Shown: positions 43,486 to 52,853 of the stretch, piece by piece | Numbering within the stretch: position 1 is the stretch's first letter | How the letters are laid out: each line of letters starts with the position of its first letter | Assembly: GCA_004297725.1 (NCBI GenBank) | Contig: SCUS01000136.1 | Coordinates: forward strand, 54,968 to 118,967 | Origin: Myxococcaceae bacterium | GTDB taxonomy: Bacteria; Myxococcota_A; Polyangia; Polyangiales; Ga0077539 | Length of the DNA: 64,000 bases | Direction: 5' to 3' | Notes under the pieces: model-generated | Told to the model about the DNA's origin: nothing | Database searches by the model: none | Seen by the model: only the letters and a program-made list of their open reading frames with translations | Program-made: the position numbers and the translations under genes

Positions 43486-44247
43486 TCAGCGGAGGGCGAG
43501 CGGCGGGGGAGTGCCCACGTAGGTCGGGCGCTGGTTGAGCTCGGCGGAGGGAGCGTGGCACTGGGTGCAGCTCTGGCGCCACGGGTGGCTGGTGCGCAGG
43601 CCGAGCGCGAGCGGGCCGTGGCAGCTGTCGCAGTTGGAGCGCATGTTCGTCGAGTGCGGGATGGTGGGCGGCGCGCCGACCCACGCGCGCTCTCCCCGCA
43701 GCGGGGGCGTGAGCCCGGCGAAGGAGTTGTCCTCGAAGGGGATCACCCCGTCGGGCGCCGCGCCCGGGATCGGGTCGACGGAGACCACGTGGCACTGCAC
43801 GCAGGAGACGTGGGTCTCGTGGCAGATGGCGGGCGCGACCTGGGCGCCCACGCGGAGCCCCTCGCCGTGGCAGGTCATGCAGTTGGGGAAGTCCTGCTGG
43901 CGGATGGGGTGAGGGATCGTCGGCGGCGCTCCGTCGTACGCGCGCCGCTGCATGCGGGCGGTGAGCGCGGCGGCCCATCGCTCGTCGGAGACCACGGGCG
44001 AGGGGGCGGTGAGCGCGGGCCGGTCGTTGCCCATCGCGCGGAGGTTGCCCGGGTGGCGCAGCCGGTTGTCGTGGTGGCGCTCTCGCTCGGCGGCGTAGGT
44101 GGGGACGAGCGGGGCGGCCGAGGTCGACGGCTCGGGCCGGGCGTAGCGGCGCGCCGTCGGCACCGAGCGCCAGCTCGTGGCGAGGCCCATGAGGGCGACG
44201 CCGACAGCGCCTGCGGCGATGACGTGGAAGAGCCGCGCCGAGCTCAT
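43486..44247 (-). CDS. napB: Tetraheme NapB-like cytochrome c, tandem duplication of the NapB unit
   Basis: The ATG overlaps the napA stop codon (ATGA), giving 253 residues with an N-terminal membrane anchor or uncleaved signal (VIAAGAVGVALMGLATSW). It has four CxxCH motifs: CMTCH 123-127, CVQCH 149-153, CDSCH 206-210 and CTQCH 227-231. The lead-in sequences YDGAPPTIPHPI and WVGAPPTIPHST repeat the NapB hallmark (GAPPxIPHxI) before each pair. Normal NapB is diheme with one such unit, so this is a duplicated NapB that could store or deliver more electrons to NapA. Confidence 0.85.
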   Translation of the reverse strand: MSSARLFHVIAAGAVGVALMGLATSWRSVPTARRYARPEPSTSAAPLVPTYAAERERHHDNRLRHPGNLRAMGNDRPALTAPSPVVSDERWAAALTARMQRRAYDGAPPTIPHPIRQQDFPNCMTCHGEGLRVGAQVAPAICHETHVSCVQCHVVSVDPIPGAAPDGVIPFEDNSFAGLTPPLRGERAWVGAPPTIPHSTNMRSNCDSCHGPLALGLRTSHPWRQSCTQCHAPSAELNQRPTYVGTPPPLALR

Positions 44248-46667
44248 CGCCGCGTCCCGGCGGGAACGATACGCACCGCGCACTTCTTGTAGTCGGGCTG
44301 CTTGGAGATGGGGTCGTGCGCGTCGAGCGTGAGCTGGTTGATCAGCAGCCGCTCGTCGAACCAGGGCACGAAGACGGATCCCGGAGGCGGCGAGGCGCGG
44401 CCGTCGATCCAGGCGGGCAGCGAGAGGCGCCCGCGGCGGCTCTCCAGGGTGATGGTGTCGCCGTCGCGGATGCCGAGGCGCTCGGCGTCCTCGCGGTTGA
44501 CCTCGACGTAGGCGTTGGGCATCGCGCGGCGCAGCTGCGGCACGCGCATGGTCATCGAGCCGGAGTGCCAGTGCTCCAGCACGCGGCCGGTGCAGAGCCA
44601 GAAGGGGTACTGCGCGTCGGGCATCTCCGGTGGGTTCTCGTGCTCGTGAAACCACAGGCTCGCCCGGTCGTCGTGGGTGACCGAGTGATAGAACTGGATG
44701 CGCTTGCCCGCCTCGACGTTGGGGTCCTCGCCCTCGACGAAGCGGTAGCGGGTCTCTCGCCACGAGCCGTCGGGCTGCTCGATCACGGGCCAGCGCATCC
44801 CGCGGTGGCTCACGTACTGCTCGTAGGGGGCGAGGTTCTTGTGCTTGAAGCGCGAGAAGCGCCGGTACTCCTCGAAGAGCTGCGCGTCGACGTTCACCTC
44901 GTGGAAGCGGGGGTACTCCCACGAGGGCACGGCCGCACCCGCGGGGTTGCGGAAGCGGAAGATGAACTCGCCGTCCTTGTCGCGCATCCCGGGGTGGCCG
45001 AGGTCGAAGAGGCGGCGCGCGACGGCGATGGTCTGCCACACGTCCGCGCGGGCCTCGCCCGGGGGATCGACCATCTTGAACCACTGCTGCGTGCGGCGCT
45101 CGGAGTTGCCCGTCATGCCGTTCTTCTCGACCCACATCGCCGACGGCAGGATCAGGTCGGCCTGCCGCGTGGTGGCCGTGGGGTACACGTCCGACACGAT
45201 CAGGAACTTGTCCGCCATGGTGCGCGACGGGTCGAACAGCTCCGCGAGGTTGGGCAGCGACTGCCCGGGGTTGGTCACCTGCACCCAGATGGTGTCGATG
45301 TCCCCGCCCTGCGCCGCGGCGGTGCTGAACTTCTTCCACATCTGCACCGTGTGGTAGCCGGGCGTGGCGTTGATGCGCCCGGCGGGGAGGTTCCAGATCT
45401 CCTCGGCCTTGTGGCGGTGGTCGGCGTTGGCCACCAGCAGACCGCCCGGGAGCAGGTGCGCGATGGTCCCGACCTCCCTCGCGGTGCCGCAGGCCGAGGG
45501 CTGCCCGGTGAGGCTCTGCGGCCCGTCGCCCGGCCGGCCGAAGTGCCCGGAGAGCATGTGCACCGCGTGGATGAGCCGGTTCATGGCGGTGCCGCGCGTG
45601 TGCTGGTTGACGCCCATGCACCAGAGCGAGAGCACCTTGAGGTTGCGGTCGGCGAAGAAGCCCGCGAGCCGTCGCACCTCCGCCGCGGGCACGCCGGAGA
45701 GCGTCTCGACATACTCGGGGGTGTATCGCGCGATGCGCCGCCGGTACTCCTCGAAGGTCATCGCCTGGCCGTTGAGGTCGGGGCGCTCGGAGTCCTTGCG
45801 GAAGTTGACGTAGCGCTCGACGAAGGCGCGGTCCCAGGTGTTGTTGGCGATGAGCAGGTGGGCGATGCCGTTGGCGAGCGCCAGGTCGCCGTGGGGCTTG
45901 AACACCATCACGTGGTCGGCGAAGGCCGAGGTGCGGGTGCGGCGGGTGGTGAGGTCGACGAGGGTGACGCGCTCACCGCGCGAGCGCCGGTCCATCAGGC
46001 GCGAGAAGAGCACCGGGTGCATCTCGGCCATGTTGTTGCCCCAGAGGATCACCACGTCGGTGTGCTCGAGGTCGTCGAAGCAGTTGTAGGGCTCGTCGAC
46101 GCCGAAGGTGCTGGTGTACCCGGTCACCGCGGAGGCCATGCAGAGCCGGGCGTTGGGGTCGATGTGGTTGTTCGACAGGCCGCCCTTCATGAACTTCTGC
46201 GCGGCGTAGCCCTCGGGGATGGTCCACTGGCCGCTGCCGTAGAACGCGAAGCCGCGGGGCTTCGCCATCACCCGGCGGGCGATGATGTCCACGGCCTCCT
46301 CCCAGGAGATCGGGACGTGGCGTCCGTTGCGCTTGAGCATCGGGCGGGTGAGCCGGTCGGAGCCGTAGAGCGCGAGGCCGACGTGGTAGCCCTTCACGCA
46401 CAGCAGGCCGCGGTTGACGGGCGCGAGCTGGTCGCCCGCGACGGTGACCACGCGTCCCCCGCGGACGCCCACCTGCACGTGGCAGCCGGTGCCGCAGAAG
46501 CGGCAGGGGGCCTTCCCCCAGGTGACGTCGCCCACGCGGGCGGCCAGAGCCGGGTCGACCGCCTGCGGGCCTGGAGCGCTCGGCGGAACCTGCGCGAGCA
46601 CACGGCGTCCAGCGACCGCGGTGGCCGTCGCGAGCGCGCTGGCCTTGAGGAAATCCCTGCGTTCCAT
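44244..46667 (-). CDS. napA: Periplasmic nitrate reductase catalytic subunit
   Basis: The 807-residue protein has a twin-arginine leader (MERRDFLKAS ... AGRRVLAQ). It has a [4Fe-4S] motif of Cys55, Cys58, Cys62 and Cys90 (CRFCGTGCHVQV ... LLCVKG) and the molybdenum ligand Cys176 in PNARLCMASAV, the NapA form. The bis-MGD domains include LWGNNMAEMHPVLFSRL and IDTIWVQVTNPGQSLPN. It reduces nitrate to nitrite in the periplasm. It is flanked by NapD and a NapB-like cytochrome, with no NapC, NapG or NapH in the operon. Confidence 0.93.
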   Translation of the reverse strand: MERRDFLKASALATATAVAGRRVLAQVPPSAPGPQAVDPALAARVGDVTWGKAPCRFCGTGCHVQVGVRGGRVVTVAGDQLAPVNRGLLCVKGYHVGLALYGSDRLTRPMLKRNGRHVPISWEEAVDIIARRVMAKPRGFAFYGSGQWTIPEGYAAQKFMKGGLSNNHIDPNARLCMASAVTGYTSTFGVDEPYNCFDDLEHTDVVILWGNNMAEMHPVLFSRLMDRRSRGERVTLVDLTTRRTRTSAFADHVMVFKPHGDLALANGIAHLLIANNTWDRAFVERYVNFRKDSERPDLNGQAMTFEEYRRRIARYTPEYVETLSGVPAAEVRRLAGFFADRNLKVLSLWCMGVNQHTRGTAMNRLIHAVHMLSGHFGRPGDGPQSLTGQPSACGTAREVGTIAHLLPGGLLVANADHRHKAEEIWNLPAGRINATPGYHTVQMWKKFSTAAAQGGDIDTIWVQVTNPGQSLPNLAELFDPSRTMADKFLIVSDVYPTATTRQADLILPSAMWVEKNGMTGNSERRTQQWFKMVDPPGEARADVWQTIAVARRLFDLGHPGMRDKDGEFIFRFRNPAGAAVPSWEYPRFHEVNVDAQLFEEYRRFSRFKHKNLAPYEQYVSHRGMRWPVIEQPDGSWRETRYRFVEGEDPNVEAGKRIQFYHSVTHDDRASLWFHEHENPPEMPDAQYPFWLCTGRVLEHWHSGSMTMRVPQLRRAMPNAYVEVNREDAERLGIRDGDTITLESRRGRLSLPAWIDGRASPPPGSVFVPWFDERLLINQLTLDAHDPISKQPDYKKCAVRIVPAGTRR

Positions 46668-46675
46668 CGATGCCT

Positions 46676-46963
46676 CTACTCTCTCGTCCTGCGACGCTGC
46701 GGCAGCTCGTCGGAGCTGAACTCCCCGACGTCGGAGAAATCATGGAAGGCCAGGTCGACCAGCAGCACGCCGGGCGTGCGGGCGACGTCGTTCATCAGGT
46801 CCTGCTCCTCGAGCACCGAGTCGGTGGCGAGCACCACCGGGAGGCGCCCGCCTCGCTGCATCTCGCCGAGGGTGATGCGCGCGTCCGACGCGAGCGCCGC
46901 GCAGGCCTCGTCGCGCAGCAGGTCGAGCTCCGTGAGCGTCACCACCAGTCCTGCGACGGGCAT
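46676..46963 (-). CDS. napD: NapD-like chaperone for NapA
   Basis: The 95-residue protein has the NapD-type start MPVAGLVVTLTELDLLRDEA, then LPVVLATDSVLEEQDLMNDV and GVLLVDLAFHDF. NapD binds the NapA Tat leader and delays export until cofactor insertion is complete. Start and stop codons overlap (TGATG) with the NrfD gene. Its position directly upstream of napA fits the chaperone role. Confidence 0.82.
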   Translation of the reverse strand: MPVAGLVVTLTELDLLRDEACAALASDARITLGEMQRGGRLPVVLATDSVLEEQDLMNDVARTPGVLLVDLAFHDFSDVGEFSSDELPQRRRTRE

Positions 46964-48234
46964 CACGCCACCTCCTTCGCTTCGACGGCGAGGTCGGCTT
47001 GCGCCCCCGGCGCGCGGAGCTCGCCGGTCATGGCCTGCAGGCCCACCTTGAGGGCCACGGTGAACACCATCAGCCCGAGCGCCCACACCCCCGCGGTGAC
47101 CTTCCACTCCGCGATCGACGGCGCGTAGGGCACCAGCTCGTGCAGCGTGCTCGGCACGAAGCCCGGCACGATGAGCCCCATGCCCTTCTCGATCCAGACG
47201 GCGGCGAAGATGGCGACGAGGGCGGTGTTGATCACCACCCGGCGCTCCCTGAGCGACGGGGTGAGCAGCACCGCCACGGCGCCCAGGTTGAGGGTGATGG
47301 AGGTCCACATCCAGGGCACGAGCTCGTGGTGGCCGTGCATGCCGAGCCAGAGGTAGCGCACCGCGGCGGCGTGGTGGCCGCCCGTGTAGAAGTGCGTGAA
47401 GAGCTCGGCGGCGAGCATGAAGAGGTTCACCAGCGCGGCCACGCGGAGGATGTCGAGCAGCCGTCGGATGGCCCCCTCGGGGACCTTGAAGGCCGTGAAG
47501 CGCCGCACGAGCTGCAGCGAGAGGATGATGAAGGCCGGGCCCGTCACGAAGGCCGAGGCGAGGAAGCGCGGGGCGAGCAGGGCGCTGTTCCAGAAGGGGC
47601 GGCCGCCGAGGCCCGAGTAGAGGAAGGCCGTCACCGTGTGGATGGAGATGGCCCAGATGATCGAGAGGAAGACGAAGGGGAGGTACCAGCGGGGGTCGGG
47701 GCGCTCGCCGCGGTAGCGCGTGTAGACGAGGTACCCGCAGACGTGGAGGTTGATCGCGAGGTAGCCGTTGAGCACGATCACGTCCCACGTGAGCATCGAC
47801 ACCGGCCAGTGGAACTTCCCCAGCCCCGGGATCATGTGCCAGAAGCGGTCGGGTCGGCCGAGGTCGACCACCACGAAGCCGAGGGCCATCACGATGGCGG
47901 CCACGGAGAGCAGCTCTCCGATGATCACCACGTCGTGCATGTCCTCGTCGTGATAGAGGTACGCGGGGATCACCATCATCACGCCGCCCGCCGCGAGGCC
48001 GACGGCGAAGGTGAAGTTGGCGATGTAGAGCCCCCAGGAGACGTGGTCGCTCATCGCGGTGACGGCCATGCCGCGCGCGACCTGCCAGGCCCAGGTGTTG
48101 GCGCCCACGAGCGCGATCGCCGTGAGCACGAACATCCACGCGTAGAAGCGCCAGGTGCCGTCGGTGGCCCGGTCGAGCACCTTCAGCAGGAAGCGGGGGT
48201 AGCTCAGGTGATGGGGGACGCCGCTGTGTGCCAT
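46963..48234 (-). CDS. NrfD/PsrC-family membrane quinol-oxidoreductase subunit
   Basis: The 423-residue integral membrane protein has about 9-10 helices. NrfD-family features are the loops NTWAWQVARGMAVTAMSDHV, SWGLYIANFTFAVGLAAGG, HTVTAFLYSGLGGRPFWNSA and ELFTHFYTGGHHAAA. NrfD proteins exchange electrons between the quinone pool and a partner Fe-S subunit, without heme. It is preceded by the matching 4Fe-4S ferredoxin gene and followed by napD-napA, so it probably replaces NapC as quinol oxidase of this nitrate reductase. Confidence 0.88.
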   Translation of the reverse strand: MAHSGVPHHLSYPRFLLKVLDRATDGTWRFYAWMFVLTAIALVGANTWAWQVARGMAVTAMSDHVSWGLYIANFTFAVGLAAGGVMMVIPAYLYHDEDMHDVVIIGELLSVAAIVMALGFVVVDLGRPDRFWHMIPGLGKFHWPVSMLTWDVIVLNGYLAINLHVCGYLVYTRYRGERPDPRWYLPFVFLSIIWAISIHTVTAFLYSGLGGRPFWNSALLAPRFLASAFVTGPAFIILSLQLVRRFTAFKVPEGAIRRLLDILRVAALVNLFMLAAELFTHFYTGGHHAAAVRYLWLGMHGHHELVPWMWTSITLNLGAVAVLLTPSLRERRVVINTALVAIFAAVWIEKGMGLIVPGFVPSTLHELVPYAPSIAEWKVTAGVWALGLMVFTVALKVGLQAMTGELRAPGAQADLAVEAKEVA

Positions 48235-48247
48235 TCGTCGCTCCCTC

Positions 48248-49153
48248 TCAGACGTCGAAGAAGTAGAAGAAGCGCGGGCGCGTCCCGAGCTCCTCTTTCA
48301 GCACGAACACCCGCTTGTTCTCGAGCACCCAGCGGATGTCCGAGTTGGGGTCGAGCACGTTGCCGAACACGCGCGCCCCGGTCGGGCACGCCTCGAGGCA
48401 GGCCGGGAGCCTGCCCTCTCGGGTGCGGTGCAGGCAGAAGGTGCACTTCTCCACCACGCCCTGCGGCCGGATGCGGTTGGAGAGGTACGACTGGTCGGGG
48501 TTGATCTCCGCCGCGGGGATCTCCGGCTTGTGCCAGTTGAAGCGCCGCGCGTGGTACGGGCACGCGGCCTCGCAGTAGCGGCAGCCGATGCACCAGTTGT
48601 AGTCGACCACCACGATGCCGTCGGGCTCCTGCCAGGTGGCCTCCACCGGGCACACCTTGGTGCACGGCGGGTTCTCACACTGCTGGCACTGCACCGGCAT
48701 GTAGAACTTCCCCTCGGCGGGCACCGTGTGGTCGTAGCCGGTGTTGCCCTGCTCCATGTCCATCGAGCCGGAGGTCATCTCCAGCACGCGGATGTACGAC
48801 TGGTGCGTCGGGCGGTCGTGGTTGTTCTCGACGTGGCAGGCGTCCACGCAGCGGCGGCAGCCGATGCACACCGAGAGGTTGAGCGCGTAGGCGAACTGCA
48901 CCCCCTCGGTCGGGCGCACGTCGCGGATGGTCACCTCGCGCCCGTAGCGCTGCTGGGTCTCGTCCTCGAGGCGCCGGAGCACGGCGTTCATCTCGTCGCG
49001 CGACAGCTCGCGGTAGTGCTTCTGCATGAAGTCACCGACGCTGGTGATCTCGCTGAGCTCGCGCAGGGGCGAGAGCGCGCGCTCGAAGGCGGCGGCGCCG
49101 AGGGTGGCCCCGAGCACCTTCAGCGCGACGCGGCGCGTGGGCTTTTCATCCAT
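48248..49153 (-). CDS. 4Fe-4S dicluster ferredoxin (NrfC/DsrO-like), Tat-exported
   Basis: The ATG at 49153 (AGGAG 8 bases upstream) gives 301 residues with a Tat leader TRRVALKVLGATLGAAAF. It contains multiple CxxCxxC..C clusters: CIGCRRCVDACH, CQQCENPPCTKVCP, CIGCRYCEAACP and CTFCLH ... CLEACP, enough for four [4Fe-4S] clusters. Relatives carry electrons between a membrane NrfD subunit and a periplasmic enzyme. It is co-transcribed with NrfD and the upstream tetraheme lipoprotein. Confidence 0.88.
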   Translation of the reverse strand: MDEKPTRRVALKVLGATLGAAAFERALSPLRELSEITSVGDFMQKHYRELSRDEMNAVLRRLEDETQQRYGREVTIRDVRPTEGVQFAYALNLSVCIGCRRCVDACHVENNHDRPTHQSYIRVLEMTSGSMDMEQGNTGYDHTVPAEGKFYMPVQCQQCENPPCTKVCPVEATWQEPDGIVVVDYNWCIGCRYCEAACPYHARRFNWHKPEIPAAEINPDQSYLSNRIRPQGVVEKCTFCLHRTREGRLPACLEACPTGARVFGNVLDPNSDIRWVLENKRVFVLKEELGTRPRFFYFFDV

Positions 49154-49808
49154 GATCGGCTCTCCTGCGCGGCGCATCGGGCGGCGGCGGCATCGGACGG
49201 AAGCGGGGGAAGGCCGGGGCGTGCGGGTCGTGGCAGTCGACGCAGTGGTTGCGCAGCCGCGGGCCGCGGGTGAGGTCCCAGTGGCCGTTCATCCCGCCGT
49301 GGGCGCCGTGCAGCCAGTCGCGGTGCTGCGTGCCGTGGCACTGCGCGCAGAGCCGCAGCGCGTCGGTCATGGGGACCGACTCCCCCGAGGCGAGCCGCAG
49401 CCGGTCGTAGCGCTCCGGGTCGTGGCAGGAGCGGCACTCGTTGCTGCCGTGCTCGAAGCGCAGCCCCGAGTGCGGGCCGCCCAGGGTGCGCGCGCTGGTG
49501 GGCAGCTCGGGCGGAGGACGCAGCACCTCGTGGCAGGTGGCGCAGGAGACCTCCACGGGCTGCCCCTGCGGCGTCTGCTCGGTGCCTACGATGCCCGAGA
49601 GAGAGGCAGGGCGGTGCACCGTGATCGCGTGACGCGAGCCGTCCCCGGCGGGGACGTCCGCGAAGCGGCGAGAGCGGTCGGCGTACCCGGCAGGATCTTC
49701 ACAGGCGACCGGGAGCATCGCGAGAAGGAGCGCCGGGACCAGGCTTCGAGGCCGGGGAGGTGGCACAGGCGGAACTAGAAGGCTTGGAGGGGGGCGGGGG
49801 TATGACAA
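49146..49808 (-). CDS. Tetraheme c-type lipoprotein
   Basis: The 220-residue frame has a Pro-rich N-terminus, lipobox LAMLPVAC and four CxxCH motifs: CATCH, CRSCH, CAQCH and CVDCH, with extra His residues in the pattern of NapC/NrfH- or DmsE-related multiheme proteins. The start is uncertain: the first in-frame start is TTG at 49808, whereas GTG at 49766 (just before the hydrophobic leader) is equally plausible. It overlaps the ferredoxin gene by 8 bases and opens the nap-type operon, so it may hand electrons to or from the NrfD module. Confidence 0.78.
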   Translation of the reverse strand: MSYPRPPPSLLVPPVPPPRPRSLVPALLLAMLPVACEDPAGYADRSRRFADVPAGDGSRHAITVHRPASLSGIVGTEQTPQGQPVEVSCATCHEVLRPPPELPTSARTLGGPHSGLRFEHGSNECRSCHDPERYDRLRLASGESVPMTDALRLCAQCHGTQHRDWLHGAHGGMNGHWDLTRGPRLRNHCVDCHDPHAPAFPRFRPMPPPPDAPRRRADHG

Positions 49809-49815
49809 ATGTCAA
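49803..49815 (-). promoter_or_regulatory. Palindrome and perfect -35 box upstream of the nap operon
   Basis: TGACAAATGTCA (49803-49814) is a perfect 12-bp palindrome in an AT-rich pocket. On the minus strand it includes TTGACA (49810-49815), a consensus -35 element. A dyad for a dimeric regulator is inferred. No good -10 box is seen 17 bases downstream. If translation starts at GTG 49766, the site sits ~40 bases upstream of the coding region. Confidence 0.45.
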
Positions 49816-49865
49816 ATCGCCACCCTATGGGAGGGGGGCACCCGGAGCGTGGTCGGGCGCGGCGA

Positions 49866-50795
49866 TCAGCGGCTTCCTGCGGGGCGACGGGGGAGGGAGC
49901 GGATGAAGTTCCAGATGGCCATGCGCTCGTCGGGGGTGAACCGGGCGAACTGCCGCCAGGGCATGTGCATCGGGTTGATGGTGCGCCCGTCGCGGGTGCG
50001 CCCCTCGGTGAGGGCCGCCATGAACTGCGCCTCGGTGATGGCTCCGATGCCCGTCGCCGGGTCGGAGGTGATGTTCGCCGCCGGGGGCCAGTCGGGAGGC
50101 GTGCCGGGGATGTGCCCGCCGGAGTAGCCGGGGCCGTGACAGCCGGTGCACCCCGCGGCGAGGTAGCGGCCGTACGCGACGGTCGGACCCGCGGGTGGAG
50201 CGGCGGGCACCGGGGCGCGGTGGTCGATGCTCTCTGCGACCAGGTAGGGCAGGTCGCCCTTGAGGAAGAGCACCCGGCCGACGGGGCCCAGCACCGAGGG
50301 GCCCGGGTCGTTCGGCGACGCGGGGAGCGAGCGGAGGTAGGCGACGATCGCTCCGAGGTCGTCGTCGCCCATGAAGCGGAAGTCCCCGCAGGGCATGAAG
50401 GGGATGCCGAGCCCGTCGGGTCGGACGCAGTGGCGCACCGCGCGGGCCCAGTCGCTCCCGCTCCAGCGCGCCGTGCGGCCGCCGGGGGTGATGTTCGAGG
50501 GGCGGAGTTCCATCACGGGCATCGCGCGGAGGAAGGTGCCGCCGCGCCCCTGCTCGCCGTGACAGTCCAGGCAGCCGCGGGTGTGCGCGAGGTGATCGCC
50601 CCGGGCGATGGAGGCAGGGTCCGTCGGGATGGTGAGGGCCGCGTCGGGCACCTCGAAGCGTCGCTGCAGCCGTTGGCTGGACAGGACGAACACGCCGATC
50701 GCGGCGACGACGAGCATCCCCAGGAGGACGCCGAGGAGCATGGCGAGGCGACGCAGCCAGCGCCGCGCAGGTGCGGTGGAGGATGTGGTTCCCAT
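49866..50795 (-). CDS. Membrane-anchored diheme cytochrome c
   Basis: The 309-residue protein has an N-terminal membrane helix (LAMLLGVLLGMLVVAAIGVF). Two cytochrome-c domains follow: RGCLDCHGEQGRGG with downstream axial Met candidates, and AAGCTGCHGPGYSGG, then MHMPWRQFARFTPDERMAIW. It lies 57 bases upstream of the tetraheme lipoprotein, in the same direction. It may be an electron entry point for the nitrate reductase or a separate terminal electron carrier (inference). Confidence 0.82.
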   Translation of the reverse strand: MGTTSSTAPARRWLRRLAMLLGVLLGMLVVAAIGVFVLSSQRLQRRFEVPDAALTIPTDPASIARGDHLAHTRGCLDCHGEQGRGGTFLRAMPVMELRPSNITPGGRTARWSGSDWARAVRHCVRPDGLGIPFMPCGDFRFMGDDDLGAIVAYLRSLPASPNDPGPSVLGPVGRVLFLKGDLPYLVAESIDHRAPVPAAPPAGPTVAYGRYLAAGCTGCHGPGYSGGHIPGTPPDWPPAANITSDPATGIGAITEAQFMAALTEGRTRDGRTINPMHMPWRQFARFTPDERMAIWNFIRSLPRRPAGSR

Positions 50796-50847
50796 TACCG
50801 CAGAGGGTAAAGGAGCAGGGGCGAGGGAGAGAAGGGGATTGTGGGGA

Positions 50848-51237
50848 CTACTGGGTACGGTAATAGATCACGCCGGTCCCGGTCTGGACGCGGTTGTTGT
50901 CGAGGACGCGGTGCTGCACCAGCTCGCTCGGCGGCGCGGCGATGGCGGTGCCCCGGTAGTACGTCGGGGCATAGCCCTGGACGTTGAGCCGGAGCATCCC
51001 CGGCGCGGGGATGAACCAGACACCCCACATCCGGCTCATGTGGCCGCTCGTGTCGGTCGTGAGCCGGGTGAAGCTGCCGTTGGGCTGCAGGATGAGCTGC
51101 GACTGGATCGGGCCGAGCGGCGACGGGGCCTGCGCCGACCAGACGCCGACGAGGCGCTGATCGATCTGCGCGGCGGCGGGCGCCGCCAGCAGGGTCAGCA
51201 GGAGCAAAGCCCACAAGGCAACGAGACGTCTGCTCAT
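50848..51237 (-). CDS. Small secreted protein, unknown function
   Basis: The ATG at 51237, with AGGAG about 9 bases upstream, gives 129 residues. A signal peptide (MSRRLVALWALLLLTLLAAP, cleavage near AAAQ) precedes a ~105-residue beta-rich domain: LVGVWSAQAPSPLGPIQSQL, LILQPNGSFTRLTTDTSG and LDNNRVQTGTGVIYYR. The layout resembles lipocalin-like small 'VGVW' domains. No family was fixed. The frame extends 132 bases further 5' without signal-peptide logic and is rejected there. Confidence 0.7.
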   Translation of the reverse strand: MSRRLVALWALLLLTLLAAPAAAQIDQRLVGVWSAQAPSPLGPIQSQLILQPNGSFTRLTTDTSGHMSRMWGVWFIPAPGMLRLNVQGYAPTYYRGTAIAAPPSELVQHRVLDNNRVQTGTGVIYYRTQ

Positions 51238-51437
51238 GGCATCGGCTCCTGGATGGGAGGTTCGTCCGACCGGGAGACTCCGGTCGGCGCCGAAGGATCC
51301 ATGAGAGCAATCCGAGGGCCACGCGAGCGCTGCGCCCGCTGCGGACCAGCCGCGAGCGGGGGCGCGCACGGGGTGCGGAGGCGCCCCGAAGATCCTGCAC
51401 GAAGGAGGGTGGTGGAGGGGGGGAAGGGGGGGAGCGC

Positions 51438-52757
<1,320 letters not shown>

Positions 52758-52853
52758 GAAGAACTCCGTGCGTGCGGTAACCGCCGCGGGAACCGTGAGA
52801 GCTGTGCTTTGGAGCGGTGACGCCGTGTCTCGATGGGAGACGGCAGAGACCCC

